From positions 2,108,001-2,172,000 of the forward strand of contig NZ_JAKRKC020000002.1 in assembly GCF_022664455.2 (NCBI RefSeq): a DNA stretch of 64,000 bases, in the 5' to 3' direction. The translations under genes were made by a program, and so were the position numbers. Source of the stretch: Actinomadura luzonensis. GTDB taxonomy: Bacteria > Actinomycetota > Actinomycetes > Streptosporangiales > Streptosporangiaceae. The notes under the pieces are model-generated. The model was not told where the DNA came from and did not search any database. It saw nothing but the letters and a program-made list of their open reading frames with translations. Every line of letters begins with the position of its first letter. Positions within the stretch are counted from its first letter, which is position 1. Below, piece by piece: positions 1 through 8,083 of this stretch.

Positions 1-1
1 C

Positions 2-2158
2 GACGCCGAGCGGGCCGAGCTGACCAGGGACGGCCTGCTGCTCCAGGGCCCCGGCGAGGTCCACCGGGGCGTCGCCGACCCCTACTTCCACGTCCCCGGC
101 AACGAGGTGTTCGCCGGCTACTGGGACCGCGTCGAGGACCGGCTGCGCAAGATCAGGCAGTCGCTGGACATCATGGGCGTGGGCCGGCCGGTGCCGCTGT
201 TCGAGCCGCCCGCCGACGTGGCCGCGCTGGTGGCCGGGACGGCGGCGGGGCTGCCCGCCGCGCAGGTCGCCGCCGCGCAGGCCGCGCCGGTGCCGCACTA
301 CCGCTTCGGCTACCTGTTCAGGAAGGCGCAGGACGTCGTGGACCAGGTGCGCCGCCTGGGCTCCGACCTGCTGTCGGTGCTGGAGCGGCGCGACGCCGAA
401 CAGCTCGCCCTGCTGCAGAACCGGCAGGAGAGCGGCGTGCTCCAGCTCACCCGCGCCGTCAAGGAGGCGCAGGTCCAGGCGGCCGCCGAGGGCGTGCGCG
501 AGCTCCAGGCCGCCCGCCAGGGCGCCGAGCAGCGGGTGCAGCACTACGACATGCTGCTGACCGACGGCATGTCGCCGCTCCAGCTCGCCCGCCTGGAGCT
601 GCTCGGGCTGAGCGCGACCGCGCACTTCACCGCCAGCGGGCTGAAGATCGGCTCGGCCATCGCGCTCGGGCTGCCGCAGGCGCTGATCGGGCCGTTCATC
701 GCCGGGACCGAGTTCGGCGGCAAGCAGGTCGGGTCCTCGCTCGACAAGGGCGCCGACGTCACCAACCTGGTCGGCGAAGGGCTCAGCACGCTCGGCGAGG
801 CGCTGGCGCTGCGCTCCGACTTCGAGCGCACCGTCCAGGAGTGGACGCTCCAGCTCGCCCTCGCCAGGAGCGACGCCGAGCAGCTGGACCACCAGCTCGC
901 CGCCGCGCGGCAGCAGCTCGCCGCCGCCCAGCAGGACCTGCGGGTGCTCCAGCAGGAGACGGCCAACGCCGAGGAGATCGGCAGGTTCCTCAAGGACAAG
1001 TTCGGCAGCGCCCAGCTCTACCAGTGGATGGCGGGCCGGCTGACCGGCGTGTACGCCCAGGCCGCCACCCTGGCCTGGGAGCTGGCCAGGTCCGCCGAGC
1101 GCGCCTACCAGTACGAGCGGGGCGACCTGACCGCCTTCATCCGGCCGTCGTACACCGACGGCGGGCACCAGGGCCTGCTTGCGGGCGAGGCGCTGGCGCT
1201 CGACCTGGAACGCCTCGGCAAGGCGTACGCCGAGAGCGACCGGCGCGGCCTGGAGATCGTGAAGAAGGTGTCGCTGCTCGGCCTCGACCCGCTCGCCCTG
1301 CTCACCCTCAGGGACACCGGGACGTGCGAGTTCGCCTTCACCGAGGCGTTGTTCGACCGCGACTTCCCCGGCCACTACCGGCGGCGGCTGCGCACCCTGT
1401 CGGTGGCCTTCCTGACCGCCGACGGGCCGGTGGGCCACTACGCCACGCTCACCCAGCTCGACGGCAAGACCGTGCTGGAGCCCGACCCGAGGGCCGTGCG
1501 GTTCCTGCTCGACCCGAAGGGCGCGCCGCCGTCCTCGCTGCGCGCCGACTGGCGGGGCGGGCAGCAGATCGCGCTGTCCGACCTGGAGGAGTACCGCGAC
1601 AACAACGGCCTGTTCGAGCTGCGCCTGGACGACGAGAGGTATCTGCCGTTCGAGGGGTCGGGGGCGGTCTCGCGCTGGCGGCTGGCGTTGTCGGCCCGCT
1701 CCGCGCCCGCGCTGCGCGACGTGGTGATCACCGTCAAGTACGAGGCCATCCAGGGCGGGGACGCCTTCGCCGGCGCGGTCAGGGGGATGCTGAAGCCGTA
1801 CCCGGCGGCCCGCCACCTCGACGTGGCGGACGTCTTCCCCGACCTGTGGGAGGCGTTCACCGGCGACGACGGCGCCGCCGAGCTGACCCTGCCGCTGACG
1901 GCCGCGATGCTGCCCGGCCTCAGCGGCCGGCAGATCACCGGCCTCGCCGCCCTCTACGACCCGCCCGGCGTCGCGGCCCGCTTCCTCGTCGGGGGCGACC
2001 GGCGGCTCGCGCTCGACCCGGGCCGGCTCGTCCCCGTCACGCTGCCCGTCGTCGGCGGCCCCGGCCTGCGGCTCGTCCTGGACGGCGACGTCGCGGCCGG
2101 CAAGGCCGCCCTGTCCGATCTCGGCCTGGTGATCGCCTACCGGGCCGCCGTACCGTAG
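2..2158 (+). CDS. Tc toxin TcA subunit, C-terminal part (5' end outside window)
   Basis: The frame is open from base 2, so the GTG at 107 is internal and only the last 718 codons are seen. The protein matches the C-terminal part of insecticidal Tc-toxin A subunits (TcdA type), which form the pentameric injection channel. Landmarks in order: PYFHVPGNEVFAGYWDRVEDR at the start, a long helical stretch, the hydrophobic pore tip GLPQALIGPFIAG near residue 225, AYQYERGD and GLLAGEALALDLERLGKAY, GTCEFAF near residue 440, and the TcB-contact-type motif YLPFEGSGAVSRWRLAL near residue 547. About 120 residues of extra beta-rich sequence follow. No TcB/TcC gene lies downstream; it could lie upstream of the window. 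The next gene starts 11 bases later behind a strong RBS, which implies co-translation. Family call is firm; target host and payload are unknown. Confidence 0.9.
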   Translation, partial: DAERAELTRDGLLLQGPGEVHRGVADPYFHVPGNEVFAGYWDRVEDRLRKIRQSLDIMGVGRPVPLFEPPADVAALVAGTAAGLPAAQVAAAQAAPVPHYRFGYLFRKAQDVVDQVRRLGSDLLSVLERRDAEQLALLQNRQESGVLQLTRAVKEAQVQAAAEGVRELQAARQGAEQRVQHYDMLLTDGMSPLQLARLELLGLSATAHFTASGLKIGSAIALGLPQALIGPFIAGTEFGGKQVGSSLDKGADVTNLVGEGLSTLGEALALRSDFERTVQEWTLQLALARSDAEQLDHQLAAARQQLAAAQQDLRVLQQETANAEEIGRFLKDKFGSAQLYQWMAGRLTGVYAQAATLAWELARSAERAYQYERGDLTAFIRPSYTDGGHQGLLAGEALALDLERLGKAYAESDRRGLEIVKKVSLLGLDPLALLTLRDTGTCEFAFTEALFDRDFPGHYRRRLRTLSVAFLTADGPVGHYATLTQLDGKTVLEPDPRAVRFLLDPKGAPPSSLRADWRGGQQIALSDLEEYRDNNGLFELRLDDERYLPFEGSGAVSRWRLALSARSAPALRDVVITVKYEAIQGGDAFAGAVRGMLKPYPAARHLDVADVFPDLWEAFTGDDGAAELTLPLTAAMLPGLSGRQITGLAALYDPPGVAARFLVGGDRRLALDPGRLVPVTLPVVGGPGLRLVLDGDVAAGKAALSDLGLVIAYRAAVP

Positions 2159-2169
2159 GAGGAGGCGGC

Positions 2170-3150
2170 ATGCCCGCGCGCGGCCAGAACAACTCCCGCA
2201 AGAAGACCAGGAAACGGTCGCCGAAGCCGCCCGGCGTGCACCCGCCCCCGGCGCCGATCACCAAGTCGAAACGGTCGGCCCCGCCGGCCGTGGTGGCGCT
2301 CGCCCCGCCGCCCGCCCGCCGCGCCTCCTTCAAGCAGGCCGACCAGGACGTGCTCAACACCGCCTTCGCCGCCTTCTACCACAGCGACGGCAGGCGGCGC
2401 ACCATCAGCACCGGCAGGGTGAAACGGCGGCTCTACAGCTTCATGGGCAAGGGCGGCCCCGGCTATCTCACCCAGGCCGTCACGAAGGGGGAGTTCGACA
2501 CGCTCGTCAACCAGGGGAAGGTGGGCAAGGACTACACGGTTCAAGCCCAGGACAGCTCGGTCACCAACGACGTCGCGCTGGCCAAGGGCGACTACTTCCA
2601 CGTGATCAGCGAGCACTACACCGGGAGCAAGGCCGACCGGCAGGCCACCGCCCGCCGCATCATCGTCAACGTCAAGGACCAGCGGGCCGCGCTGGCGGCG
2701 TCCCACGCGCTCGCCGCCCTGTTCACGGACCGGTCGCTGGACCCCTACTTCCGCTCGTTCAAGGTGTACCTGTCCGCCACGCCCGACCCCAACCAGAAGG
2801 TCAAGTACGACAAGCTCGTCGTCTACTACCAGCGCCCCCCGGGGAACGGGCCCGACACCGTGGGCGACCAGATCACCGGCGCGCTCAAGAAGGCGGTGCC
2901 GGAGACGGACCGCGACCCGAAGGTCAGCGCCTTCTACGCGATCCTCGCTCCCGGCCTCGCCTGGGCGCAGGAGCCGAAGTACTACCTGAAGAACGTCCAG
3001 GGCAGCTTCACCGAGAGCCGCAGGGACATCATCGCCAAGGTCATCGAGGACAACCCGGCGGTGACGGACGAGAACGCGTTCGCCGTCCTGGTGGAGGACG
3101 CCTTCCAGAAGGCGGGCGTGGACCCGCGGGCCCCGCACCGCCACCTGTGA
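2170..3150 (+). CDS. HopA1-family effector-like protein, linked to TcA
   Basis: This 326-residue protein starts at the ATG 2170, five bases after AGGAGGAGG (2157-2165). The first ~50 residues are basic and proline-rich (RKKTRKRSPKPP) and look unstructured. The rest carries the pattern I associate with the T3SS effector HopA1 family: YFHVISEHY near residue 141, FKVY near 196, YDKLVVYYQ near 213, LAPGLAWAQEP near 258 and GSFTESRRDII near 277. HopA1-like domains also act as phosphoSer/phosphoThr lyases in class V lanthipeptide synthesis, so a lyase role is possible but not shown. There is no signal peptide and no kinase or peptide precursor nearby. Tight coupling to TcA suggests a toxin cargo or accessory protein, which is inference. 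The match is from remembered family motifs, not from a search. Confidence 0.6.
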   Translation: MPARGQNNSRKKTRKRSPKPPGVHPPPAPITKSKRSAPPAVVALAPPPARRASFKQADQDVLNTAFAAFYHSDGRRRTISTGRVKRRLYSFMGKGGPGYLTQAVTKGEFDTLVNQGKVGKDYTVQAQDSSVTNDVALAKGDYFHVISEHYTGSKADRQATARRIIVNVKDQRAALAASHALAALFTDRSLDPYFRSFKVYLSATPDPNQKVKYDKLVVYYQRPPGNGPDTVGDQITGALKKAVPETDRDPKVSAFYAILAPGLAWAQEPKYYLKNVQGSFTESRRDIIAKVIEDNPAVTDENAFAVLVEDAFQKAGVDPRAPHRHL

Positions 3151-3160
3151 GCGCGGCGGG

Positions 3161-4057
3161 TCAGCCCGCCGCCTCCAGCCCGCTGCGGTAGCGTCCCGGC
3201 GCGGTGCCGAACTCGCGCTTGAACGCCTTGGCGAAGGCGAACTCCGAGGCGTACCCGCTGCGCTCGGCCACCGAGCGGAGCGGCAGGTCCGACTCGCGCA
3301 GCAGCCGCGCCGCCGTCGTCATCCGCCACCACGTCAGGTACGCCAGCGGCGGCGCGCCCACGGTCGCGGTGAACCGCTGCGCGAACGCGGCCCGCGACAG
3401 CCCGGCCACGGCCGCCAGCGACTGGACCGTCCACGGGCGGGCCGGGCGGGCGTGCACGGCGCGCAGCGCCTCCATGATCCGCGGGTCGCGGAGGGCCGCC
3501 GCCCAGCCGGTGTCCTCGCCGGCGGGGCGGCTCTCGTACCAGGCGCGCAGGAGGTAGAGGAGCAGGACGTCGAGGAGCGCCCCGGCGGCCGCGTCCGCGC
3601 CGGGCCCGGGGGAGCCGCCCAGCTCGCCGGCGAGCAGCGCGATCGCGCCGCGCAGCGCGGGGTGGTCGTCGCCGGCCGGGATGAGCATGACGTCGGGCAG
3701 CTCGGTCAGCAGCGGGTGCAGCCGCGACTGGTCGAGCCGGTACGCCCCGCACAGCAGCTCCGTCACCGGCCCGCCGCCGCCCTGGGTCAGCGACTCGGCC
3801 GGCGGCGTCGCCGGCGTGTCGGCCAGGCCGTGGCCCAGCTCGCGGGGCAGGAACACGACGTCCCCGGCGCGCAGCGCGACCGGCTCGCCCCGCGCCGGCA
3901 GCAGGTGGCATTCGCCCCGCAGGACCACGTGGAACCCGGCGCCCTGCTGCGGCCGGAAGCGCACGCCCCAGGGGGCGCGGACCACGGTGCGCGAGGCGTG
4001 CGGGCGGCCGGTGCGCATGGCGGCGAGGGCGTCGCTGAGCACGTCCATGACCACCAC
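3161..4057 (-). CDS. AraC-family regulator with cupin-type sensor domain
   Basis: A 298-residue cytoplasmic transcription factor. The N-terminal half has a cupin-like ligand domain (PWGVRFRPQQGAGFHVVLRG, then ALRAGDVVFLPRELGH) as in AraC proteins with a Cupin_6 domain. The C-terminal ~100 residues hold two AraC helix-turn-helix units, the second ending in SGYASEFAFAKAFKREFGTAP, a standard AraC signature. An ATG three codons in (M-D-V-L) is an alternative start. It faces the divergent gene at 4198 across 140 bp that contains a direct repeat suited to an AraC dimer, so it probably controls that gene. Its ligand is unknown. It ends convergently with the HopA1-like gene. Confidence 0.88.
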   Translation of the reverse strand: MVVMDVLSDALAAMRTGRPHASRTVVRAPWGVRFRPQQGAGFHVVLRGECHLLPARGEPVALRAGDVVFLPRELGHGLADTPATPPAESLTQGGGGPVTELLCGAYRLDQSRLHPLLTELPDVMLIPAGDDHPALRGAIALLAGELGGSPGPGADAAAGALLDVLLLYLLRAWYESRPAGEDTGWAAALRDPRIMEALRAVHARPARPWTVQSLAAVAGLSRAAFAQRFTATVGAPPLAYLTWWRMTTAARLLRESDLPLRSVAERSGYASEFAFAKAFKREFGTAPGRYRSGLEAAG

Positions 4058-4110
4058 GCTAACCCCGCCTCCCGCCCGTCCCCGCCCGTTTCCGCGCGGC
4101 CCGGACGATC

Positions 4111-4138
4111 GGACATGACCGCCGGAGCCTGGGACATG
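4111..4138. promoter_or_regulatory. Probable AraC-type operator (direct repeat)
   Basis: GGACATG occurs at 4111-4117 and again at 4132-4138, so the copies are 21 bp apart, two turns on the same DNA face. AraC proteins usually bind such direct repeats. The second copy ends 21 bp before a -10-like TAGCGT (4160-4165) that points toward the gene at 4198, and no good -35 is present, which fits activator dependence. Confidence 0.45.
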
Positions 4139-4197
4139 GGAGCCCGCCCGGCCGCCTCCTAGCGTGAGCGGCGACGCATCTGGAGGAGGTCCACGAG

Positions 4198-5235
4198 ATG
4201 AAGATCGCTGTGCACGGGGCGAGCGGGTTCACCGGGCGGCTGACGGTCGCCGAGGTCCGGCGGCGCGGGTTCACGCCGGTGCTGGTCGGGCGCGACGCGG
4301 GCCGGCTGCGCAAGGCCGCCGCGGAGGCGGGGGCGCAGGACGCCGAGCTCCGGGTGGCCGGGCTGGACGAGCCCGGCGCGCTCGCGGACGCGCTGCGGGA
4401 CTGCGCCGCCGTGGTCAACTGCGCGGGGCCGTTCACGCTGCTGGGCACGCCGGTGATCAGGGCCGCGCTCGCGGCCGGGGTGCACTACCTGGACACCACC
4501 GGCGAGCAGGGGTACCTGAAGCGGGTGCTGGAGGAGTTCGGCCTGGCCGCCGAGCGGGCCGGGGTGAGCGTGGTGCCGGCCATGGCCGACGACGGCGGCC
4601 TCGGCGACCTGATCGCGCACCTGACGGCCGAGCGGGCCGGGCCTGAGGTGGCCGACCTGCTCATCGCCGACCTGCGGCGGCCGGGCGCGGTCTCGCGCGG
4701 CACCGCCCGGTCGATGGCGTCGGTGTTCGCCGAGGGGGCCCTGGAGTACGCCGGCGGCGCCTGGCGGCCGGCCGTCCCCGGCGACGCGGGCACGATGGCG
4801 GTGCCGGGGGAGGACGGCGAGACGCCGGTGACGGCCTTCGCGCTGCCCGGCGTCGTGACGATCCCGCGGCACGTGCGCGCCGGCCGGGTGCGGAGCGCCA
4901 TCCGCGCCGACGTCGCCGCCCTGTTCGGCGCCCTGACGGCGGACGTCGTGGACTCGGTGCCCGAGGTTCCCGACCCGGCCGCGCGCCTCGCGGCGCGCTG
5001 GCTGATGCTGGCCGAGGCCACCGCCCCCGACGGGCGGCGGGCGCGCGGCTGGGTGTCGGGGCTGGACGCGTACGGGATGACGGCGGTGATCGCCGTCGAG
5101 GGCGCCCGCCGCCTGGTCGCGGACGGGGCCCGCCCCGGCGTGCTCACCCCCGCGCAGGCCTTCGACCCGGCCGCCTTCCTGTCCCACCTGGCCGCGGCCC
5201 ACGACGTCACGTGGCAGGTGACGCAGGAGCCCTGA
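4198..5235 (+). CDS. Saccharopine dehydrogenase-like NAD(P)-binding protein
   Basis: 345 residues starting at ATG 4198 behind GGAGGAGG (4182-4189). The N-terminus is a Rossmann fold (KIAVHGASGFTGRLTVAEV) of the saccharopine dehydrogenase NADP-binding / trans-acting enoyl reductase type, followed by VVNCAGPF and YLDTTGEQGYL, both typical of the family. The substrate cannot be read from sequence; homologues serve in lipid or polyketide reduction as well as orphan roles. It is divergent from an AraC regulator and probably under its control. No obvious partner enzyme follows. Confidence 0.8.
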   Translation: MKIAVHGASGFTGRLTVAEVRRRGFTPVLVGRDAGRLRKAAAEAGAQDAELRVAGLDEPGALADALRDCAAVVNCAGPFTLLGTPVIRAALAAGVHYLDTTGEQGYLKRVLEEFGLAAERAGVSVVPAMADDGGLGDLIAHLTAERAGPEVADLLIADLRRPGAVSRGTARSMASVFAEGALEYAGGAWRPAVPGDAGTMAVPGEDGETPVTAFALPGVVTIPRHVRAGRVRSAIRADVAALFGALTADVVDSVPEVPDPAARLAARWLMLAEATAPDGRRARGWVSGLDAYGMTAVIAVEGARRLVADGARPGVLTPAQAFDPAAFLSHLAAAHDVTWQVTQEP

Positions 5236-5302
5236 GCCTCCGGAACCGCGGCGGAAACCTGCCCGACACTCCCGGATCCGGATTGTCGGCTTAGATGGGG
5301 GG

Positions 5303-5962
5303 ATGAGCGTCCACGACGTCGCCCGGCAGCTCCCTGCCGTCCCCGTCCTCCGCGACCGCTGCCGCGCCATGGCCCTGCTGGACGCCGTCCTCGGCCCCGA
5401 CTGGCCGTGCCACGACCACGACGCCTCCTGGGGCCCGGACACCGAGATGGCGCTGTGGGACAACGGCTCCGGCGACGAGTACTCCATCGCCTTCACCCCC
5501 GCCGGCGCGTACGTGCGCGGCTTCGCCCACGAGTCGCCGCTCAGCCCGTGGGCCGGGCCGGAGCGGCGGGTGTGGCCCGGCGTGCTGGACGACGTCCCCG
5601 AGGTCTTCCGCGACCAGGTCACCGAGCCGGCCTTCCACTTCGAGGGCGTCCCCAGCGTGACCGTGTGCCTGTGGCGGACGCACGGGGACGACCGCTGGCG
5701 GCACGGCGAGATCGCCCTCCCCGCCGGCGGCGGCCCCGGCGCGGACGGCGCCGACGACCTGTTCGCGCTGCTCACCGCCCCGGACCCGGCGGAGGCGTAC
5801 CAGAAGTGGGCCGCCGACCACTGGGAGCACCCGGTGCCGCTCGCGGCGGTCCGGCACGTGTTCGCCCTCGCCCCGCTCACCGAGGACGTCGTCCGCGCCC
5901 TCAACCCGGACCTGACCCTCGCGGACCTGGCCCCGGCGCTGCGCCGCGCCGGCCTCTCCTGA
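5303..5962 (+). CDS. Conserved actinobacterial hypothetical protein (219 aa)
   Basis: A soluble acidic protein beginning MSVHDVARQLPAV at ATG 5303, directly after a run of G that can serve as RBS. It is rich in Trp, Asp and His (WGPDTEMALWDNGSGDEYS, then FHFEGVPSVTVCLWR) and has no signal peptide or membrane segment. I recognise the pattern as one found in actinobacterial proteins of unknown function but cannot assign a role. It lies in the same direction as the preceding dehydrogenase, 67 bp away, and converges on the serine hydrolase gene. GC3 is like its neighbours, so it is very probably a real gene. Confidence 0.75.
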   Translation: MSVHDVARQLPAVPVLRDRCRAMALLDAVLGPDWPCHDHDASWGPDTEMALWDNGSGDEYSIAFTPAGAYVRGFAHESPLSPWAGPERRVWPGVLDDVPEVFRDQVTEPAFHFEGVPSVTVCLWRTHGDDRWRHGEIALPAGGGPGADGADDLFALLTAPDPAEAYQKWAADHWEHPVPLAAVRHVFALAPLTEDVVRALNPDLTLADLAPALRRAGLS

Positions 5963-5970
5963 CCCGCGCG

Positions 5971-7065
5971 TCAGGAGCCCGCCGGGCCCGCGCCGCCGCC
6001 GAACACCTCGCCGACCAGGCGTGCCAGGGACTCCTGGAACTGCCGCGCCAGGGACATGGCGGCGTCGTCCACGTAGGTGAGCGAGGCGGTCAGCGTGGTG
6101 GCGCCGTCGGGGGTGCTGTACATGAGGGCGGCGGAGCCGGCGTTGCCACCGTTGTGGTGGTAGATGGTGCCGTTGGGGGTGTCCTGGGCGAACAGGCCCA
6201 GGCCGTAGCCGGCCTTGGGGTGCGGGCTGCGCATCTCGGCCAGCAGCGGGGCCGGCAGGAGCCGGCCGCCCATCAGGGCGGAGACGAAGGTCCGCAGGTC
6301 GGCGGTCGTGGAGATCATGTCGCCGCCGGCGGAGATCCAGGACGGGTTCTGCCGGGAGACGTCCACGACGTGCTCCTGGCCGGCGGCGTCCTGGTAGCGG
6401 TAGTAGGCGTGGGCGTGCGGGCCGGGGATGTCGGTGTCGGTGCCGGGCGCGTGGGTGTGCGTCATGCCGAGCGGGGCGAGCACGAGGCGCCGCAGCTCGT
6501 CGGCGAAGGTGGCGCCGGTGACGCTCTCGATCAGCAGCCGGGCCAGGACGTAGTTGGTGTTGGAGTAGCTCCAGTCCGTGCCCGGCGCGAAGCGGGCGGG
6601 CTTGGCCAGGGCTAGCCGGACCAGGTCCTCGGGCCGGTAGGTGACGAAGCGGTTCTCCACCCACTCCTGGCCCGACCAGGGGATGCCGGGGACGACGGTG
6701 CCGTCCTCGTAGTACTCGCCGGTGTGGTTGAACACGCCGCTGGTGTGCTGCAGCAACATCCGGACAGTGATGCGCGGGTCCAGCTCGAAGCCGGGCAGGT
6801 GACCGGCGGCCGGGTCGTCCAGGCCGAGGCGGCCCTCGGCGACGAGCCGCAGGACCACGGTGGCGACGAACGCCTTGGTGACGCTGCCGACCCGGAACAG
6901 GCCGCCGTCGGGTGGCGGGGTCGTGCCGCCCCGTTCGCTCACTCCGGCGACGCCGGTCCAGGCGCCGTGCTCGTCGTGCACGCGGAGCTGCACGCCGAGG
7001 AACCCGGCGTCGACGAACTCCTGAACGGCCTTACGCAGCTCGGGGCGGTCGTTGGTGGTGGTCAT
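5971..7065 (-). CDS. Serine hydrolase, beta-lactamase / DD-peptidase fold
   Basis: 364 residues from ATG 7065, which has GAGGAG about ten bases upstream; an in-frame ATG at 7098 lacks an RBS and lies inside the palindrome region. The three active-site motifs of class C beta-lactamase-like hydrolases are present: S61-V-T-K64 (nucleophile and base), Y167-S-N, and an H-N-G near residue 303 replacing K-T-G. There is no signal peptide, so the enzyme is probably cytoplasmic and may be an esterase or peptidase rather than a cell-wall enzyme. It is divergent from the GbsR/MarR-like gene at 7292, with several palindromes between them, which suggests that it is a target of that regulator. Confidence 0.85.
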   Translation of the reverse strand: MTTTNDRPELRKAVQEFVDAGFLGVQLRVHDEHGAWTGVAGVSERGGTTPPPDGGLFRVGSVTKAFVATVVLRLVAEGRLGLDDPAAGHLPGFELDPRITVRMLLQHTSGVFNHTGEYYEDGTVVPGIPWSGQEWVENRFVTYRPEDLVRLALAKPARFAPGTDWSYSNTNYVLARLLIESVTGATFADELRRLVLAPLGMTHTHAPGTDTDIPGPHAHAYYRYQDAAGQEHVVDVSRQNPSWISAGGDMISTTADLRTFVSALMGGRLLPAPLLAEMRSPHPKAGYGLGLFAQDTPNGTIYHHNGGNAGSAALMYSTPDGATTLTASLTYVDDAAMSLARQFQESLARLVGEVFGGGAGPAGS

Positions 7066-7087
7066 GGCGGGCACTCTCCTCAAACTC

Positions 7088-7216
7088 GTTTCCGACAACG
7101 GAAACGCTACGTTGCTTTCCTATTTTAGGCAACGCAATCGTTGCGTGCATGACGCGTTATACCAGCTCATCGGAACGAAATCGTTGCGGAAGGATGCGAG
7201 GTAACGCAACGCAACG
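7088..7216. promoter_or_regulatory. Palindrome cluster between serine hydrolase and regulator
   Basis: Three inverted repeats lie in this AT-richer divergent region: GTTTCCG/CGGAAAC at 7088-7105 (spacer ACAA), GCAACG/CGTTGC at 7129-7144 (spacer CAAT), and AACGA/TCGTT at 7174-7185 (spacer AA). A run of CGCAA repeats follows at 7204-7216. The recurring element CGCAAC / GTTGCG suggests one protein binding several times, most simply the regulator encoded at 7292. Confidence 0.5.
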
Positions 7217-7291
7217 CCGACGCGCTGTTGCAATGGGCTGTGGGTGAACGCTAAGGTGCGGGCATCGTCACGGACCACGGAGGAGATCGCG

Positions 7292-8029
7292 ATGCCCGGA
7301 GGCAGGCTCACCCAGCACGACCGCCAGCAGATCGCGCTGGGGCTGGCCGACGGCCTCGCCTACGCCGAGATCGCCCGCCGCCTCGGCCGTCCCACCTCCA
7401 CCGTCACCCGCGAGGTGATGCGCAACGGCGGCCCCACCGGCTACCGCGCCGACCTCGCCCACCGCGCCACCGAACGCCGCACCCGCCAGCGCCGGCCCGC
7501 CCCCCGCGACCCGCGCACGCCCCCGCAGCCGCACGGCCGCGACCCCGAGGCCGTGCGCGAGTACGAGGAGCTGTTCACCACCGTCCTCATGGCCTCCGGC
7601 CTGCCGAAGATGATGGCCCGGGTGCTGGGCTGCCTCTACACCACCGACACCGGCAGCGCCACCGCCGCCGAGCTCGCCGCCCGCCTCCAGGTCAGCCCGG
7701 CCACCATCAGCAAGTCGATCACGTTCCTGGAGAGCCAGAACCTCATCCGCCGCGAGCGCGACCAGCGCCGCCGCGAACGCTACGCCGTGGACGACGAGCT
7801 CTGGTACCAGTCGATCGTGTCCAGCGCGCGGGCCAACGACCGGCTCGTCCGGACGGCGCGGCAGGGCGCCGCCGTCCTCGGCCCCGGCACGCCGGCCGGC
7901 ACCCGCCTGGAGAACATCGCCCGGTTCATGGACTTCGTCACCGAGCACCTGGTCCGCGCCGCCGAGCAGGCCCGCGAGGTCCTGCACACCCGCGCCGTCC
8001 CGCGGGCCGGCGAGCCCGGGCCCCGCTGA
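7292..8029 (+). CDS. GbsR/MarR-like regulator with IS30-type HTH at its N-terminus
   Basis: 245 residues from ATG 7292, preceded by GGAGGAG; the in-frame ATG at 7244 lacks an RBS. Residues ~5-50 (LTQHDRQQIALGLADGLAYA, then EIARRLGRPTSTVTREVMRN) resemble the HTH_38 domain of IS30 transposases. A basic linker (RRTRQRRPAPRDP) leads to a second winged-helix domain near residues 100-170 (LAARLQVSPATISKSITFLE, then LIRRERDQRRRERYAVDD) typical of GbsR/MarR proteins. No transposase catalytic domain follows, so this is a dedicated transcription factor with two DNA-binding units. It probably represses itself and the divergent serine hydrolase through the palindromes in between. Confidence 0.85.
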   Translation: MPGGRLTQHDRQQIALGLADGLAYAEIARRLGRPTSTVTREVMRNGGPTGYRADLAHRATERRTRQRRPAPRDPRTPPQPHGRDPEAVREYEELFTTVLMASGLPKMMARVLGCLYTTDTGSATAAELAARLQVSPATISKSITFLESQNLIRRERDQRRRERYAVDDELWYQSIVSSARANDRLVRTARQGAAVLGPGTPAGTRLENIARFMDFVTEHLVRAAEQAREVLHTRAVPRAGEPGPR

Positions 8030-8057
8030 GCCGCCACCCCCTCCTGGGGGCGGCGGC
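8030..8057 (+). terminator. Strong hairpin terminator after the GbsR/MarR-like gene
   Basis: The stem GCCGCC-A-CCCCC (8030-8041) pairs with GGGGG-C-GGCGGC (8046-8057) around the loop TCCT, with a single A-C mismatch. It begins one base after the stop codon. There is no U tract, as is common in actinomycetes. It may also end transcripts of the convergent gene at 8084. Confidence 0.75.
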
Positions 8058-8083
8058 CCGCGGGCCTCGAAGGCGTGGCGTCG

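Noticed and set aside
107..2158. GTG 107 as the start of the TcA-like gene
   Set aside because: The same frame is open back to base 2 and encodes sequence (DPYFHVPGNEV) that matches the family upstream of this codon.
841..2169. The long plus-strand open frame leading into the HopA1-like gene
   Set aside because: It is a shadow of the TcA frame with Arg/Ala/Pro-rich composition; the true start is ATG 2170 with a strong RBS.
2170..3150. OspF/SpvC-type phosphothreonine lyase as family of the TcA neighbour
   Set aside because: The FHV and FKV motifs look alike, but the LAPGLAWAQEP and SFTESRRDII region fits the HopA1 pattern better; shared chemistry remains possible.
7292..7450. Remnant of an IS30 transposase
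   Set aside because: No DDE catalytic domain or terminal inverted repeats; the HTH continues into an intact winged-helix regulator.
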